Shown here in pieces: positions 49,448 through 58,312 of a stretch of DNA of 64,000 nucleotides. Position 1 is the stretch's first letter. Each line of letters opens with the position of its first letter. A program made the position numbers and the translations under genes. Source of the stretch: Ardenticatenaceae bacterium (GTDB lineage Bacteria; Chloroflexota; Anaerolineae; Promineifilales; Promineifilaceae); the NCBI GenBank assembly GCA_020634245.1, contig JACKCC010000009.1, forward strand, positions 380,908-444,907. Reading direction: 5' to 3'. Below the pieces are notes generated by a model. It saw only the letters and a list, made by a program, of their open reading frames with translations, did not search any database and had not been told where the DNA came from.

Positions 49448-51280
49448 TTAGGTAGACAACACACTATGTGCGAAACGCAGCATGATTTCCTGATGTTGAA
49501 TATCCTGTTCTGTGCCAGCGCCTAAGTGTCCCGCATCGAACCAGTGTACTTCTACGGACTTGCCTAATGCTTTAAGTTTGGCTTCGTATATCTCGATCTG
49601 ACGCGCAGGAGTACGTGTATCATTTCGCCCTTGAATAATAAGCACCGGGGCGCGAACTTGTTCGATGTAGGTGATGGGAGAACTGGCAGAATATTGCTCC
49701 GGCTTTTCCTCTGGCGTACCCCCAAAGAGGGCGACCTGGTAACCTTTCAGGGTATCAGCAGAGTCTCCATACATCATGACCCAATCCGCAATAGCAATCC
49801 CGGCCATACCGCCCGCCCATAGGTCAGGCCATTTGCCCAAGGCCATCAGTGTGTTGTATCCACCGTAAGACCAGCCTGTAACTAAAACCTGATCCGGGTG
49901 TGCAATGCTTTCTTTTACCAGCCACTCACGCGCGGCAGCCATATCTTCGATTTCCCAATGGCCCGGATTGCCCCAAATTTTTTCCTGAAATTCGCGGCCA
50001 AACGTCATGGAGCCGCGATAGTTAATTGTCAAGAATGCAAAACCATGATCCATCCATGATTGGCTGGACGGCTCGAAGATCTCAGGGTTCACAGACTCTG
50101 GCCCACCATGGGTGTGCAGAATAGTCGGGAAGGGGCCTTCGCCCTCTGGCAGACCAAGCCAACCTTGAATTACTTGCCCATCCGATGAAGGGAACGTAAC
50201 CGATTTCCAGGGATGACCAGGTGGCACTTCACTCGCTGCCAGTACCGTGCGGGTTTTGACCCCGCTGGTGCTATTTAGCGCGATGAGTTGTGATGGATGA
50301 GTTGCATCTTGCCACTGGGCAAAGATTTCATCTCCGGGTCCAAAGTACATTCCCGAATCAAAGAACCCAAATGTGCCGCTAGGGTGATTAAGTTGTTTGA
50401 GGGTATAAGTATCGAGATCATATACATAGAGCTGTTGAACCGCCTGAGCAAAGTGACAGAGTAAAATATAGCGTGCATCGGATGACCAATCCACTGGAAA
50501 GACCTCGCCTTTAAGATCAGGCAAGTCCAGGTCAATCCGTTCATTCGTGCGCGAGTTCCAAAGCAGAGGTCGCTTATTGCCTGAGTGGTTTGTGGTTCCC
50601 AGCAAGCGCATATCACCGGGCGCAGGTGAGAACATAAGGGCTTCTAAACTCGTCCCCTCCCCATCCCACAACTCCGCAATTTGTTCTCCACTGTCAACAT
50701 CGTAGGCTAATAGATTATAATGTTGCACGGTAGCGCGGTCAGTTGTGGCAATGACAGCAATCTCGCCTGCGTGCGAAAAGAATGGCCCTATGACAAACTT
50801 ATGACTGTGAAACAAACGGCGAGGTATACCCAGCGCTCCGTTTGACTCACGACCTATGCTGTAAATATGGAAGCCTTCAGCATCAGCTGCAGTAAAGCCG
50901 ATGCAATTGCCCGTTATGCTAGCACCAAAAAAGAAGGACGAATAGGGTGCCAAGTTTGGGGTAACATCTTGCACTTCTCCACCCTCAAATGGGATTCGTA
51001 CATAATGACCAATCTCGTTTCCCTGCTTATCGTCCAAATAATAAACGTAACGGCCATCCGGCGCGAACGATGCAAACAATATACCAGTTGGTCGCTCTGT
51101 GAGTTGGCGCAGTGCGCCTGTGGGTACATCCCACGCATACAATTGGTACTTGCCTGATTTGTTGCTCACTGCCAAGCCACGATCCGGCGCGGCTTTAGCA
51201 AGTTGCGTCCACAAAATGACAGGCGCTCGGAAACGTTGTTTCCAGGGAGCATAATCATCAAGTTGTAATTTATTCAACAT
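49448..51280 (-). CDS. S9-family prolyl-oligopeptidase-like serine peptidase
   Basis: The 610-residue protein has an N-terminal beta-propeller of WD40/TolB-like repeats (about 30-350: FAPDGRYVYYLDD, WSSDARYILLCHF, etc.) and a C-terminal alpha/beta hydrolase domain. The catalytic serine is in VTGWSYGGYN near residue 470. The aspartate is probably in GRNDTRTP, and the histidine in DAGHLGAGTE near the C-terminus. It is like acylaminoacyl- or dipeptidyl-peptidases that cleave short peptides. No signal peptide is present. The ATG at 51280 has the site AGGAGG. Base use is a little AT-richer than the neighbours, and the gene holds no ACGGCCGT copy, so it may be a later arrival. Confidence 0.9.
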   Translation of the reverse strand: MLNKLQLDDYAPWKQRFRAPVILWTQLAKAAPDRGLAVSNKSGKYQLYAWDVPTGALRQLTERPTGILFASFAPDGRYVYYLDDKQGNEIGHYVRIPFEGGEVQDVTPNLAPYSSFFFGASITGNCIGFTAADAEGFHIYSIGRESNGALGIPRRLFHSHKFVIGPFFSHAGEIAVIATTDRATVQHYNLLAYDVDSGEQIAELWDGEGTSLEALMFSPAPGDMRLLGTTNHSGNKRPLLWNSRTNERIDLDLPDLKGEVFPVDWSSDARYILLCHFAQAVQQLYVYDLDTYTLKQLNHPSGTFGFFDSGMYFGPGDEIFAQWQDATHPSQLIALNSTSGVKTRTVLAASEVPPGHPWKSVTFPSSDGQVIQGWLGLPEGEGPFPTILHTHGGPESVNPEIFEPSSQSWMDHGFAFLTINYRGSMTFGREFQEKIWGNPGHWEIEDMAAAREWLVKESIAHPDQVLVTGWSYGGYNTLMALGKWPDLWAGGMAGIAIADWVMMYGDSADTLKGYQVALFGGTPEEKPEQYSASSPITYIEQVRAPVLIIQGRNDTRTPARQIEIYEAKLKALGKSVEVHWFDAGHLGAGTEQDIQHQEIMLRFAHSVLST

Positions 51281-51497
51281 AGCAACCTCCTGGCACACAA
51301 AGAAAATGGTGTAGCCGCTCTCTAATCATGCCGATTCAAATTTAACATACACTCTTTTTCAAAATGAAAACGTTGCCTATAAGTCGGCACAAGACGAAAA
51401 ATGGGGGTTCATGTGTAATAATGGTCAATGTGGGTTCCCAATTCCCGACAAAATGCTATCTTGATACAGTATAAAACACGTCAACGAAATTCTCAAC

Positions 51498-51532
51498 AAA
51501 AAACGGCTCCCAACACCTGTTGGCAGCCGTTT
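51498..51532 (-). terminator. Rho-independent terminator of the lipoprotein gene at 51557
   Basis: AACGGCTCCCAACA pairs with TGTTGGCAGCCGTT (one mismatch) around a short loop. On the minus strand a T-run follows. It lies about 25 bases past the stop of the lipoprotein gene. Confidence 0.8.
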
Positions 51533-51556
51533 CTCTTTGAGCGATTTAGCCTTTCA

Positions 51557-53452
51557 TCAATTTACCAAACTGAAGGAAGTAACAATCGCATCCACCTCGG
51601 TTTGTAAGTTGGTGGCTAACTCGACATCGCTGTAATCGTCCCGCGATAAATCAGTCAGGTTGAGGAAGAATTCCAGTTCCCCGGCGGGTAGGTATTGGCC
51701 GGGATAGCCATAGTAAACTGCCTTGACCTTGCCCTCGTAGACCAGCGCCACCCGTTCCACTTCCTCCCCGGCAAAGTTGACGACTCCGGCCAGTTCCAGC
51801 TCGCCCGCGCCCACACCGCCCGGCCCCAGGATAACATTTTCGTCACTGCGGCGGTAGCCGATGATAAACTTGACGTCGCCCTGGCTCAATTCGATGAAGT
51901 GCGGCTCCTCGCTCAGCGTCCAGTGGGCGGGGTAGGTGAAGCTGAAGCCGTAGGCGTCGTTGGCGTAGGTGAGGGCCGTGCTGTTACCGGGATTGGCTCC
52001 TTCGCTGCGGCCAAACGTGCCCAAAATCTGGTCGGCCTCATTTTGCAGCGCCTCATCAATACCTGCGATGGCGCTGGAGGCCAGGTTACTCAGGCGGATG
52101 GCCAGCACCAGGTCGTTTTGCATGATTTCCGCGCCGTTGTTGTAGAGCACTTCCTTGACCAGATTGTCTTGTACCAGGAGTTGGCGGGGTAAACGGCCGT
52201 CCAAAAACAAAATCTGGTAACTGTCCACCAACTCACCGGCGGGCATACCTGTCCCCTGAATATCCACCGCCTCATCCGGGTGGCGGAAGCCGATGAGCAG
52301 GCTGGTCGTGCCCTGATTCAGCGTGACCAGATGCTCGCTTTCAGCCAGCGTCCAGGTCGCCGGGTAGCGGAAGAAGAAATCGTACGCAGCGTTGTCGTAG
52401 CGCTGCCAGCCTTCGGTCACCGCGCCCGCCGCTTCGATGCGGTTGACGGCGATGTTGACGCCGCCGGCATCGGGTACACCGGCCGTCAGTTGGCCCCAGA
52501 TGCGGAAGGGCGTGCCGCTGTCGCGCAGCGCGTCCAGTTGGGCCTGGATGCTGGCGTCCAAACTGCCGATGCCGTACTCGATAGGCCAATCGCCGGTCAG
52601 GGTGAAGACGTCGTCGCCGCCGGAGCCGGGTTCGTCGCGGACGATGCTGGTCAGCGTGCCTTCCCAGCCGTCCACCAGGTCGGGGTCGAAGAAGTCGCCG
52701 GGGCCGTCGGGGCGCAGCCGCTCCACCAGGAGCTGGCAGTTCCCAACATCGGGCACATCGCAGTGCAGCGTGCCCCAGAAGTGGGCGTATTTACCGGGCA
52801 TTTCCTTGTCGCGCAAGCTTACGATTTGGCTCTCCACGTCGGGTGTGGCTCCGGCCAGACCGATTTGGCCCAGGCTTTCCGGCCACAGCGCCAGATAATC
52901 GTCGTACTGCGCGCCCGCGTCTGTGCTGTGAACTGAGCCGTACCAGGCAACGGCCGTTACGCTGCCATCCTCTTCGGCCACACCCAACACCTGCCCCGCC
53001 GCATCCACCTGCCCCTGCCAGACCGCGCCGGAACCGCTGTCGGTGACGATGATGCTGTAAATCGTGTCCACCGGATTGACGATGGGATAATCAATGGTGA
53101 TCAGCCAGTTGTCGGCCGAGAATTGATATTTGCCTGCGCCCACCCGATCGGATTCGCCGGTATATGTGGCCGTCCAGTCCAGATTTTCCGGCGGTGCGGC
53201 ATCGTTTAGCGTTTGGCGCAGGTAGGACAGGGCGGCATCGACGGCGTTTTGCACCGGTTCGGGGGCAGGTTCGGTGGTGGGTTGGTCGGTTGGCTGATTT
53301 GTGGGTTGGGTCGTCGGTATTTCCACCGGAATCTCACTAGTCAGCTGAGCCGCTGGCTCAATTCCCACCTCAATCGCGCCGCAGGCGGTGGCCAAAACCA
53401 CAACAGCCAGCAGCCAGAATAAATTGATAAATAGTTTTAGTTTTGTGTTCAT
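51557..53452 (-). CDS. Lipoprotein with Thr/Pro linker and duplicated PsbP-like domain
   Basis: The 631-residue protein has a lipoprotein signal (VVVLATAC) and a linker of PTTQPTNQPTDQPTTEP-like repeats. A domain resembling protease-inhibitor or NTF2-like folds (about 70-190) and a middle region (about 190-370) follow. Two related segments, YDFFFRYPATWTLAE near 375 and YGFSFTYPAHWTLSE near 510, each run on to a GFRHPDE or GYRRSDE turn. These look like two copies of a PsbP-like module. It would be anchored on the outer face of the membrane. The ATG at 53452 follows GGGAGA. It stands downstream of two-component genes on the same strand, but a hairpin lies between. Function is unknown. Confidence 0.65.
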   Translation of the reverse strand: MNTKLKLFINLFWLLAVVVLATACGAIEVGIEPAAQLTSEIPVEIPTTQPTNQPTDQPTTEPAPEPVQNAVDAALSYLRQTLNDAAPPENLDWTATYTGESDRVGAGKYQFSADNWLITIDYPIVNPVDTIYSIIVTDSGSGAVWQGQVDAAGQVLGVAEEDGSVTAVAWYGSVHSTDAGAQYDDYLALWPESLGQIGLAGATPDVESQIVSLRDKEMPGKYAHFWGTLHCDVPDVGNCQLLVERLRPDGPGDFFDPDLVDGWEGTLTSIVRDEPGSGGDDVFTLTGDWPIEYGIGSLDASIQAQLDALRDSGTPFRIWGQLTAGVPDAGGVNIAVNRIEAAGAVTEGWQRYDNAAYDFFFRYPATWTLAESEHLVTLNQGTTSLLIGFRHPDEAVDIQGTGMPAGELVDSYQILFLDGRLPRQLLVQDNLVKEVLYNNGAEIMQNDLVLAIRLSNLASSAIAGIDEALQNEADQILGTFGRSEGANPGNSTALTYANDAYGFSFTYPAHWTLSEEPHFIELSQGDVKFIIGYRRSDENVILGPGGVGAGELELAGVVNFAGEEVERVALVYEGKVKAVYYGYPGQYLPAGELEFFLNLTDLSRDDYSDVELATNLQTEVDAIVTSFSLVN

Positions 53453-53485
53453 GTCATTCTCCCAATACAAATTTGATAAGCTTTC

Positions 53486-53518
53486 AGGTGACAGTCACTT
53501 TTGAAGTGACTGTCACCT
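53486..53518. repeat. AGGTGACAGTCACTT perfect hairpin
   Basis: AGGTGACAGTCACTT and AAGTGACTGTCACCT meet around a three-base loop (TTG). This is the closed form of the end sequence found at 44069, 44905 and 45039. Here it may end the transcript of the kinase gene at 53552. Confidence 0.8.
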
Positions 53519-53551
53519 TTGATTGTATCGGGAGGGTGTAACGGCCGTATA

Positions 53552-54496
53552 TCAGCCTTGTAACGGCTCCGTAACCGCTTGTGACAATTTTGTTACATCG
53601 CCGACGGGCAGGCGCAAATTGATTTGCGTGCCCTGGCCGGGGCGGCTGCGAATGCCGATCTGGCCGCCGTGACGCAGGACAATCGCCCGCACCAGCGCCA
53701 GTCCCAGGCCGCTGCCGGGAATACCGCGCGCGCCGTGCCCCCGGTACAGTTCCTGCCAGACGTAGGGCAGCTCATTTTCGGGGATGCCGGGGCCGGTGTC
53801 GGCCACCTCGATGAGGACAAACGCCCCATTTTCGCTGGCCCGCATCTCGATGGTATCGCCCGGCTGGGTGAATTTGAGGGCATTGTTGAGCAAATTATAG
53901 ACGGCCAGGAAGAGTAAATCCCGGTCACCGGCGATGGTGGGCAGCGGCCAGGGGGCACGAGGAATGGAGAGGGTCAACAGCCGCCTGTCGGCTTCGGGCA
54001 TTTCCTGAGCAAAGGCGTAGGCGTCTTCCAGCAAATCGGTCAAATCGACCGGGGCGCGCTCGATGGGGCGCGTTTCCAGGTCGGATAGTTTGCGTAAATC
54101 GGCGACGAGGCGGCGCAACCGCTGGGCCTGGGCTTCGACACTGCGTACGGCCGTTGCCCCCATCTCATCGCCAGCGTTGACATTGGCCAGCCCGGCCAGG
54201 ATTGCCGTCAGTGGATTTTTTAGCTCATGATCCAGCCGGTGCAGAAAGCGGCGGCGGTTTTCGCTGAATTGGACGGCCGTTTTCCGCTGCAATCGCTCCG
54301 CCCGCTGCCACAAAAATACGCCTGCCCCAACCAACAAACTAACCAACAACCCCACCCAAAACAAAATCGCACTCAACTCCCCGCTCAAATAAATTGACGG
54401 ATTGGGCCAATCAGACAGCTTTAGCAAAACGCTCAAAATCGCTCCCAGCAAAAAGGGCAGTGCCGCCAGCAGCCAGGGCCAGATAGGACGCTTCAC
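53552..54496 (-). CDS. Sensor histidine kinase with two membrane helices
   Basis: The 314-residue protein has two closely spaced membrane helices (WPWLLAALPFLLGAILSVLL and LSAILFWVGLLVSLLVGAGVFL) with almost no outer part. The histidine box is FLHRLDHELKNPLTAI near residue 92, and the ATPase domain has a DTGPGIPENELPYVW region and GSGLGLALV near 260. The sensor may respond to the membrane or to a partner protein. The start overlaps the stop of the response-regulator gene (ATGA), so the two are coupled. Confidence 0.9.
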   Translation of the reverse strand: MKRPIWPWLLAALPFLLGAILSVLLKLSDWPNPSIYLSGELSAILFWVGLLVSLLVGAGVFLWQRAERLQRKTAVQFSENRRRFLHRLDHELKNPLTAILAGLANVNAGDEMGATAVRSVEAQAQRLRRLVADLRKLSDLETRPIERAPVDLTDLLEDAYAFAQEMPEADRRLLTLSIPRAPWPLPTIAGDRDLLFLAVYNLLNNALKFTQPGDTIEMRASENGAFVLIEVADTGPGIPENELPYVWQELYRGHGARGIPGSGLGLALVRAIVLRHGGQIGIRSRPGQGTQINLRLPVGDVTKLSQAVTEPLQG

Positions 54497-55209
54497 GGCC
54501 GTACCTCCACCGGCGCGGCAAAGCGGTAGCCCTGCCCCGGAACCGTCTCGATGTAGCGCGGATCGGCCGAATCATCCTGCAAGGCGCGGCGCAGTTCGGC
54601 CACCCGGGCGTCGACGGCCCGCGTCCCCACCGGGTAATCCCAGCCCCACACCGCATCCAGCAGCCGGTCGCGGCTGACCAGTTCGTCGGGATGCGTCAGC
54701 AAATATTCCAGCAGCGCCAGCGCTTTGGGCGTCAGTGTCAATTCTTCATTGTTGAGGTAAGCGCGGCGGGCGCGGCGATCCAGCGTCAGCGGGCCGGAAG
54801 CCAGCTTCCAGGCAGCGGCCAGCGGCGGATGCCCCGGTCTGGCCCGGCGCAGCACAGCCCGGATGCGGGCCACCAATTCGTGGGGATCGAATGGTTTATT
54901 GAGGTAATCGTCGGCCCCTTCTTCCAGGGCCATGGCGCGTTCCATCGATTCGCCGACCTGGGTCAGCAGGATGATGGGCGTCCAGTTATCTTCGTGCCGC
55001 AGTTGGCGCAGCGCTTCACGGCCGTCCATCTTGGGCATCAACACGTCCATCACCAGCAAATCAGGCTGGAGGGCCGCCGCTTGTTGCAGCGCTTCGGCCC
55101 CGTTGACGGCCACGGTCACGGTGAAACCGGCCCGCGTCAAAAACGGGGCCAGATTGTCGGTGATGGCCGCTTCGTCGTCCACCAGCAAAATGTGGGCTTT
55201 TTCGGTCAT
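54493..55209 (-). CDS. OmpR-type response regulator
   Basis: The 238-residue protein has a receiver domain (1-120) with the acidic pair in VDDEAA, the phosphorylated aspartate in VMDVLMPKMDG near residue 55 and the lysine in LNKPFD near 105. A winged-helix DNA-binding domain (about 135-232) has the usual LTPKALALLEYLL, LVSRDRLLDAVWG and VDARVAELRRAL parts. It is the partner of the kinase coded next. The AGTGCCAGGCAC repeat lies just upstream of its start. Confidence 0.93.
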   Translation of the reverse strand: MTEKAHILLVDDEAAITDNLAPFLTRAGFTVTVAVNGAEALQQAAALQPDLLVMDVLMPKMDGREALRQLRHEDNWTPIILLTQVGESMERAMALEEGADDYLNKPFDPHELVARIRAVLRRARPGHPPLAAAWKLASGPLTLDRRARRAYLNNEELTLTPKALALLEYLLTHPDELVSRDRLLDAVWGWDYPVGTRAVDARVAELRRALQDDSADPRYIETVPGQGYRFAAPVEVRP

Positions 55210-55231
55210 GATTGTGATTTACCTTCGATTG

Positions 55232-55295
55232 AAGTGCCAGGCACGGCGCGAACGGCCTGGGTCAAACCAAAACTTGCCGCGCCATGCCTGGCACT
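55232..55295. repeat. AGTGCCAGGCACGGCGCG inverted repeat
   Basis: Arms AGTGCCAGGCACGGCGCG and CGCGCCATGCCTGGCACT differ by one base pair. It separates the two two-component systems and may end transcription of the upstream kinase gene. Confidence 0.75.
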
Positions 55296-55302
55296 TAATG
55301 GC

Positions 55303-56715
55303 TCAACTTATTGGCAGTGTAAACCAAAAGGCGGCTCCCTGTCCAGACTCGCTTGCCACCCCGATTTGGCCGCCATGCGCTTCGATGATGGAGCGGGCTA
55401 CGGCCAGCCCCAGGCCGCTGCCGCCGCCGTTTTCTTCTCGCGTCCGCCCCTGGTCAACCCGGTAGAAGCGCTCGAAAATGTTACTCGCTTCTTCCTTTAC
55501 AATGCCGGGGCCAGTATCGCTGATGGTTAGCCGGATACGGCCGTTCTCCCCCGCCATATTCACTTCAATCCGTCCGCCGGCCGGTGTGTGCCGCAGTGCA
55601 TTGGACAGCAAATTGACCAGCACCTGCTCGATTCGCTGCGGATCGACACTTACCGGCGGCAAATCGGCCGCCGGATTCATGTGCAGGCCGATTTGTTTGC
55701 TTTCGGCCGCCGCCCGGAAATCGGCCAGGGTGCGTTGGGCCAGCGCCGCCAGGTCGGTGGGTGTTTTGTCCAGCGGCAGTTGGCCGGTTTCGGCCAGGGT
55801 GAGCTGGCGCAAATCTTCCACCAGCCGGGTGAGCAGGTTGGTTTTGGCGCGGATCGGTTCCAGTGCCTCGGCCGTTAGCGGGAAAACGCCGTCTTGCAGC
55901 GCCTCCACGTTGCCCTGGATGACGCTGAGCGGCGTGCGCAGTTCGTGGGCGATGTCGGCCGTCATCTGGCGGCGCAGCCGTTCGGCGCGGGCCAGCCGGT
56001 CAGACATCTGGTTGAAGGCGGCCGCCAGATCGCCGATTTCGTCGCCCGATTGAACGCTGACGCGCTGCCTCAAATCCCCTTCGCTAATGGCTTCAGCGGC
56101 GTGAGTGAGTTGGCGTAACGGCCGTGTCATCGTCCACGTCAACAATCCCCCCAACAGCAGCGCGGCGATGCTGGCGGCCAGCACAGCCAGCAAAATGGCC
56201 CGGTTCACCTGCCACAAAAACTGCTCATTTTGGGTCGTCGTTTGCTCTAAATTGGTGACCAACACCGTACCGATTTGTTGGTCGTCCAGCAGGATGGGCG
56301 TGCCATCGGCCAGAATGTTGCTGTCAAGTTGTGTACCGGTCATGTCACCACTGGAGTCGGCGATGATACGGCCGTTCTCATCCACCACCAACACGCGCAG
56401 TCCCATCATCTGCCACATGTCCAGGCCGCCCATCATGCCCCCGCCCATCATCCCGCCGCGTTCCATCATGCCGCCCGACGCCAAGACTAACTCGACGCCG
56501 TCCCAACGGCCGTTACTGCGATAATATTCAGCCAGTGTTGGCGCTAAAAGCTGGGCCTGGCGCTGCCCGGCGGCGGTGGTATAGAGGGCAAACTCCGCCT
56601 GCGTTGCCCGGCGCGCCTGCCACGTCACCAGCACACCCACGATGGCCACAATCAAAATAAACGCGCCCATCAGCTTGAAGAAAAGCCCCAGGCGCGGCTG
56701 GTTACTGCTGTTCAT
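55303..56715 (-). CDS. Sensor histidine kinase with Met-rich outer domain and HAMP
   Basis: The 470-residue protein has a first membrane helix (LMGAFILIVAIVGVLVTW) and an outer domain of about 140 residues. That domain contains a Met/Gly segment (GGMMERGGMMGGGMMGG). A second helix, a HAMP domain (LLTWTMTRPLRQLTHAAEAI), the histidine box ADIAHELRTPLSVIQGN near 260 and an ATPase domain with DTGPGI and GSGLGLAV follow. Met-rich outer loops often bind Cu(I) or Ag(I), so a metal signal is likely. The ATG at 56715 lies in the end of the response-regulator gene, so the two are coupled; a start seven codons earlier is possible. Confidence 0.9.
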   Translation of the reverse strand: MNSSNQPRLGLFFKLMGAFILIVAIVGVLVTWQARRATQAEFALYTTAAGQRQAQLLAPTLAEYYRSNGRWDGVELVLASGGMMERGGMMGGGMMGGLDMWQMMGLRVLVVDENGRIIADSSGDMTGTQLDSNILADGTPILLDDQQIGTVLVTNLEQTTTQNEQFLWQVNRAILLAVLAASIAALLLGGLLTWTMTRPLRQLTHAAEAISEGDLRQRVSVQSGDEIGDLAAAFNQMSDRLARAERLRRQMTADIAHELRTPLSVIQGNVEALQDGVFPLTAEALEPIRAKTNLLTRLVEDLRQLTLAETGQLPLDKTPTDLAALAQRTLADFRAAAESKQIGLHMNPAADLPPVSVDPQRIEQVLVNLLSNALRHTPAGGRIEVNMAGENGRIRLTISDTGPGIVKEEASNIFERFYRVDQGRTREENGGGSGLGLAVARSIIEAHGGQIGVASESGQGAAFWFTLPIS

Positions 56716-57412
56716 TGAATTTGTACCCCCGGCCAAAAACCGTCAAAATCAACTCCGGCCGGCGCGGATCGGGTTCGATTTTGGCCCGCAGATTTTTGAT
56801 GTGGCTGTCAATCGTCCGCGCCAATCCTTCGTAATCCGGCCCCAGCGTGTCCAGAAGCTGCTCCCGGCTAAAAACGCGCCCCGGTGCTGCCGCCAGATTT
56901 TGCAGCAGGGTAAATTCGGTCGGCGTCAATTCGATGGCTTCATTGTCCCGTGTGACACTGTAAGCGGCCGTGTCAATCACCAAATCGCCGACCTGGATGC
57001 GTTCCGGTTCTTCATCCAGCAGCCGGCCGCGGCGCAAAACGGCACGGACACGGGCCACCAGTTCGCGCGGGCTGAACGGTTTGGTCACGTAATCGTCGGC
57101 GCCTAGTTCCAGTCCCAAAATGCGGTCAATCTCATCCACGCGGGCGGTGAGCAGGATGATGGGGGTGGCAGCAGCCGTGCCCGGCGTCTGGCGGATGGCG
57201 CGGGCCACGTCCAGACCATCTAGCGGCGGGCTGCCTTCCGGCGTGGGCAGATTGATGTCGAGGATGACGAGGTCGGGCTTGTCGGCGCGGAAGGTGTGCA
57301 GGGCGATGATACCGTTACTGGCGGTCAAGACCCGGAAACCGGCCTGCTCTAAATAGCCGCGCGTCACACGAATGATTTCGGGTTCGTCATCAACGACGAG
57401 GATGGTTTTCAT
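56702..57412 (-). CDS. OmpR-type response regulator of the Met-rich sensor
   Basis: The 236-residue protein has a receiver domain (VDDEPE near 7, phosphorylated aspartate in LDINLPTPEG near 52, lysine in VTKPFS) and a winged-helix domain (LTPTEFTLLQNLA, FSREQLLDTLG, TIDSHIKNLRAKI). The receiver has an insert-like LPTPEGSPPLDGLD loop just after the aspartate. It should act on nearby promoters, for example that of the Met-rich DUF2680 protein coded upstream on the same strand. Confidence 0.93.
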   Translation of the reverse strand: MKTILVVDDEPEIIRVTRGYLEQAGFRVLTASNGIIALHTFRADKPDLVILDINLPTPEGSPPLDGLDVARAIRQTPGTAAATPIILLTARVDEIDRILGLELGADDYVTKPFSPRELVARVRAVLRRGRLLDEEPERIQVGDLVIDTAAYSVTRDNEAIELTPTEFTLLQNLAAAPGRVFSREQLLDTLGPDYEGLARTIDSHIKNLRAKIEPDPRRPELILTVFGRGYKFNEQQ

Positions 57413-57430
57413 AGCCTGATCCTGCGATCA

Positions 57431-57466
57431 AAAAAGGTAACGCGGAAAATACAACGTTACCTTTTT
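57431..57466. terminator. Two-way rho-independent terminator
   Basis: AAAAAGGTAACG pairs perfectly with CGTTACCTTTTT around a 12-base loop, with A- and T-runs at both sides. It lies between the DUF2680 gene and the response-regulator gene, both on the minus strand, so it should end the DUF2680 transcript. Confidence 0.85.
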
Positions 57467-57482
57467 CTTGTCAATTGAACAA

Positions 57483-57538
57483 TCCTCCGGGAGGGTTTAA
57501 CCATGACCGTTATCTCTGGTATAAACCTCCCGGAGGGT
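57483..57538. repeat. TCCTCCGGGAGGGTTTA / TAAACCTCCCGGAGGG hairpin
   Basis: A copy of the CCTCCCGGAGG family. It lies directly after the stop of the DUF2680-type gene. Confidence 0.7.
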
Positions 57539-57543
57539 GGGAA

Positions 57544-58158
57544 CTATGCGCCATTCCCTTGCGGGATGGGAGCGGTTTGGGATGCCGGGCCAGAGCCGAA
57601 GCGCCCGCCGTGGCAGCCACCGGAGCCAGGGCCGTAGCTTTGACCAGGACCAAACCCTTGTCCCCAGGATTGATTGAGGTGGTCTTCGATCATGTCAGCC
57701 ATGTGTTCTTGCATCCAATCGGCCTGTTCCTGGGTCATCCAGCCGTCGGTGACGGCCTGGTTCAACTGTTCCTGGTGGGCGGCGCTGACGGCAGCGACAA
57801 GGTCTTCGACGGCTACATTAAGGCTTTCTGCCAACTGGGCAATAGTGCTGTCGTTGGCCAATTCTGCTTGCAGTTCGTCAGCGGTTAAGCCAAGTTCTTG
57901 AGCGATGATGTCAAGCATGTAGAAGCCGTTCATCATGCCGCCGCCAAAGTGGCCGCGCCCGCCCATCATGCCACTGTAGCCGCCCATCATGCCACCACGG
58001 CCGTATCCGCCCTGATCGCTGTCCCACATGCTGCCTGGTCCAAATGCGGGCGGGGTAGGATTATTAGAATCTTGCGCCAGGACAAAAACGGCACTGATGG
58101 CCAGAACGAGAACGGCGATTAAACCGATAGTGATTATTTTTGTGAGCTTCATGGTCAT
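57544..58158 (-). CDS. Secreted Met/Gly/His-rich DUF2680-type protein
   Basis: The 204-residue protein has a signal peptide (LTKIITIGLIAVLVLAISAVFVLA, shown in part), and then a Gly/Met/His-rich stretch with GGMMGGYSGMMGGRGHFGGGMM. A helical domain of DUF2680 type follows (about 90-165: LGLTADELQAEL, DGWMTQEQADWMQEHM), and a Gly-rich tail with a CHGGRFGSG segment. It is probably outside the membrane and able to bind metal such as copper. The ATG at 58158 is chosen because GGAG lies just ahead. The outer domain of the nearby kinase (55303-56715) carries the same GGMMGG words. Confidence 0.7.
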   Translation of the reverse strand: MTMKLTKIITIGLIAVLVLAISAVFVLAQDSNNPTPPAFGPGSMWDSDQGGYGRGGMMGGYSGMMGGRGHFGGGMMNGFYMLDIIAQELGLTADELQAELANDSTIAQLAESLNVAVEDLVAAVSAAHQEQLNQAVTDGWMTQEQADWMQEHMADMIEDHLNQSWGQGFGPGQSYGPGSGGCHGGRFGSGPASQTAPIPQGNGA

Positions 58159-58261
58159 TTTTATCTCCATAAACGAAATTGCTAACTGATAATAGGATAA
58201 CAAGTAGTTGTGGAGAAGGTATGGAGATGAGATGGAATTGATTTGCAAATTATCGATCTTA

Positions 58262-58305
58262 CTGGCTGAGCCTGTCGATGGCAAGGCTTCGACAGGCTCA
58301 GCCAG
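58262..58305. repeat. CTGGCTGAGCCTGTCGA hairpin
   Basis: Arms CTGGCTGAGCCTGTCGA and TCGACAGGCTCAGCCAG are exact complements around a ten-base loop. The word CTTCGACAGGCTCAG recurs near 26705. It lies eight bases past the stop of the polyphosphate kinase gene on the minus strand. Confidence 0.75.
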
Positions 58306-58312
58306 CGTCGCA

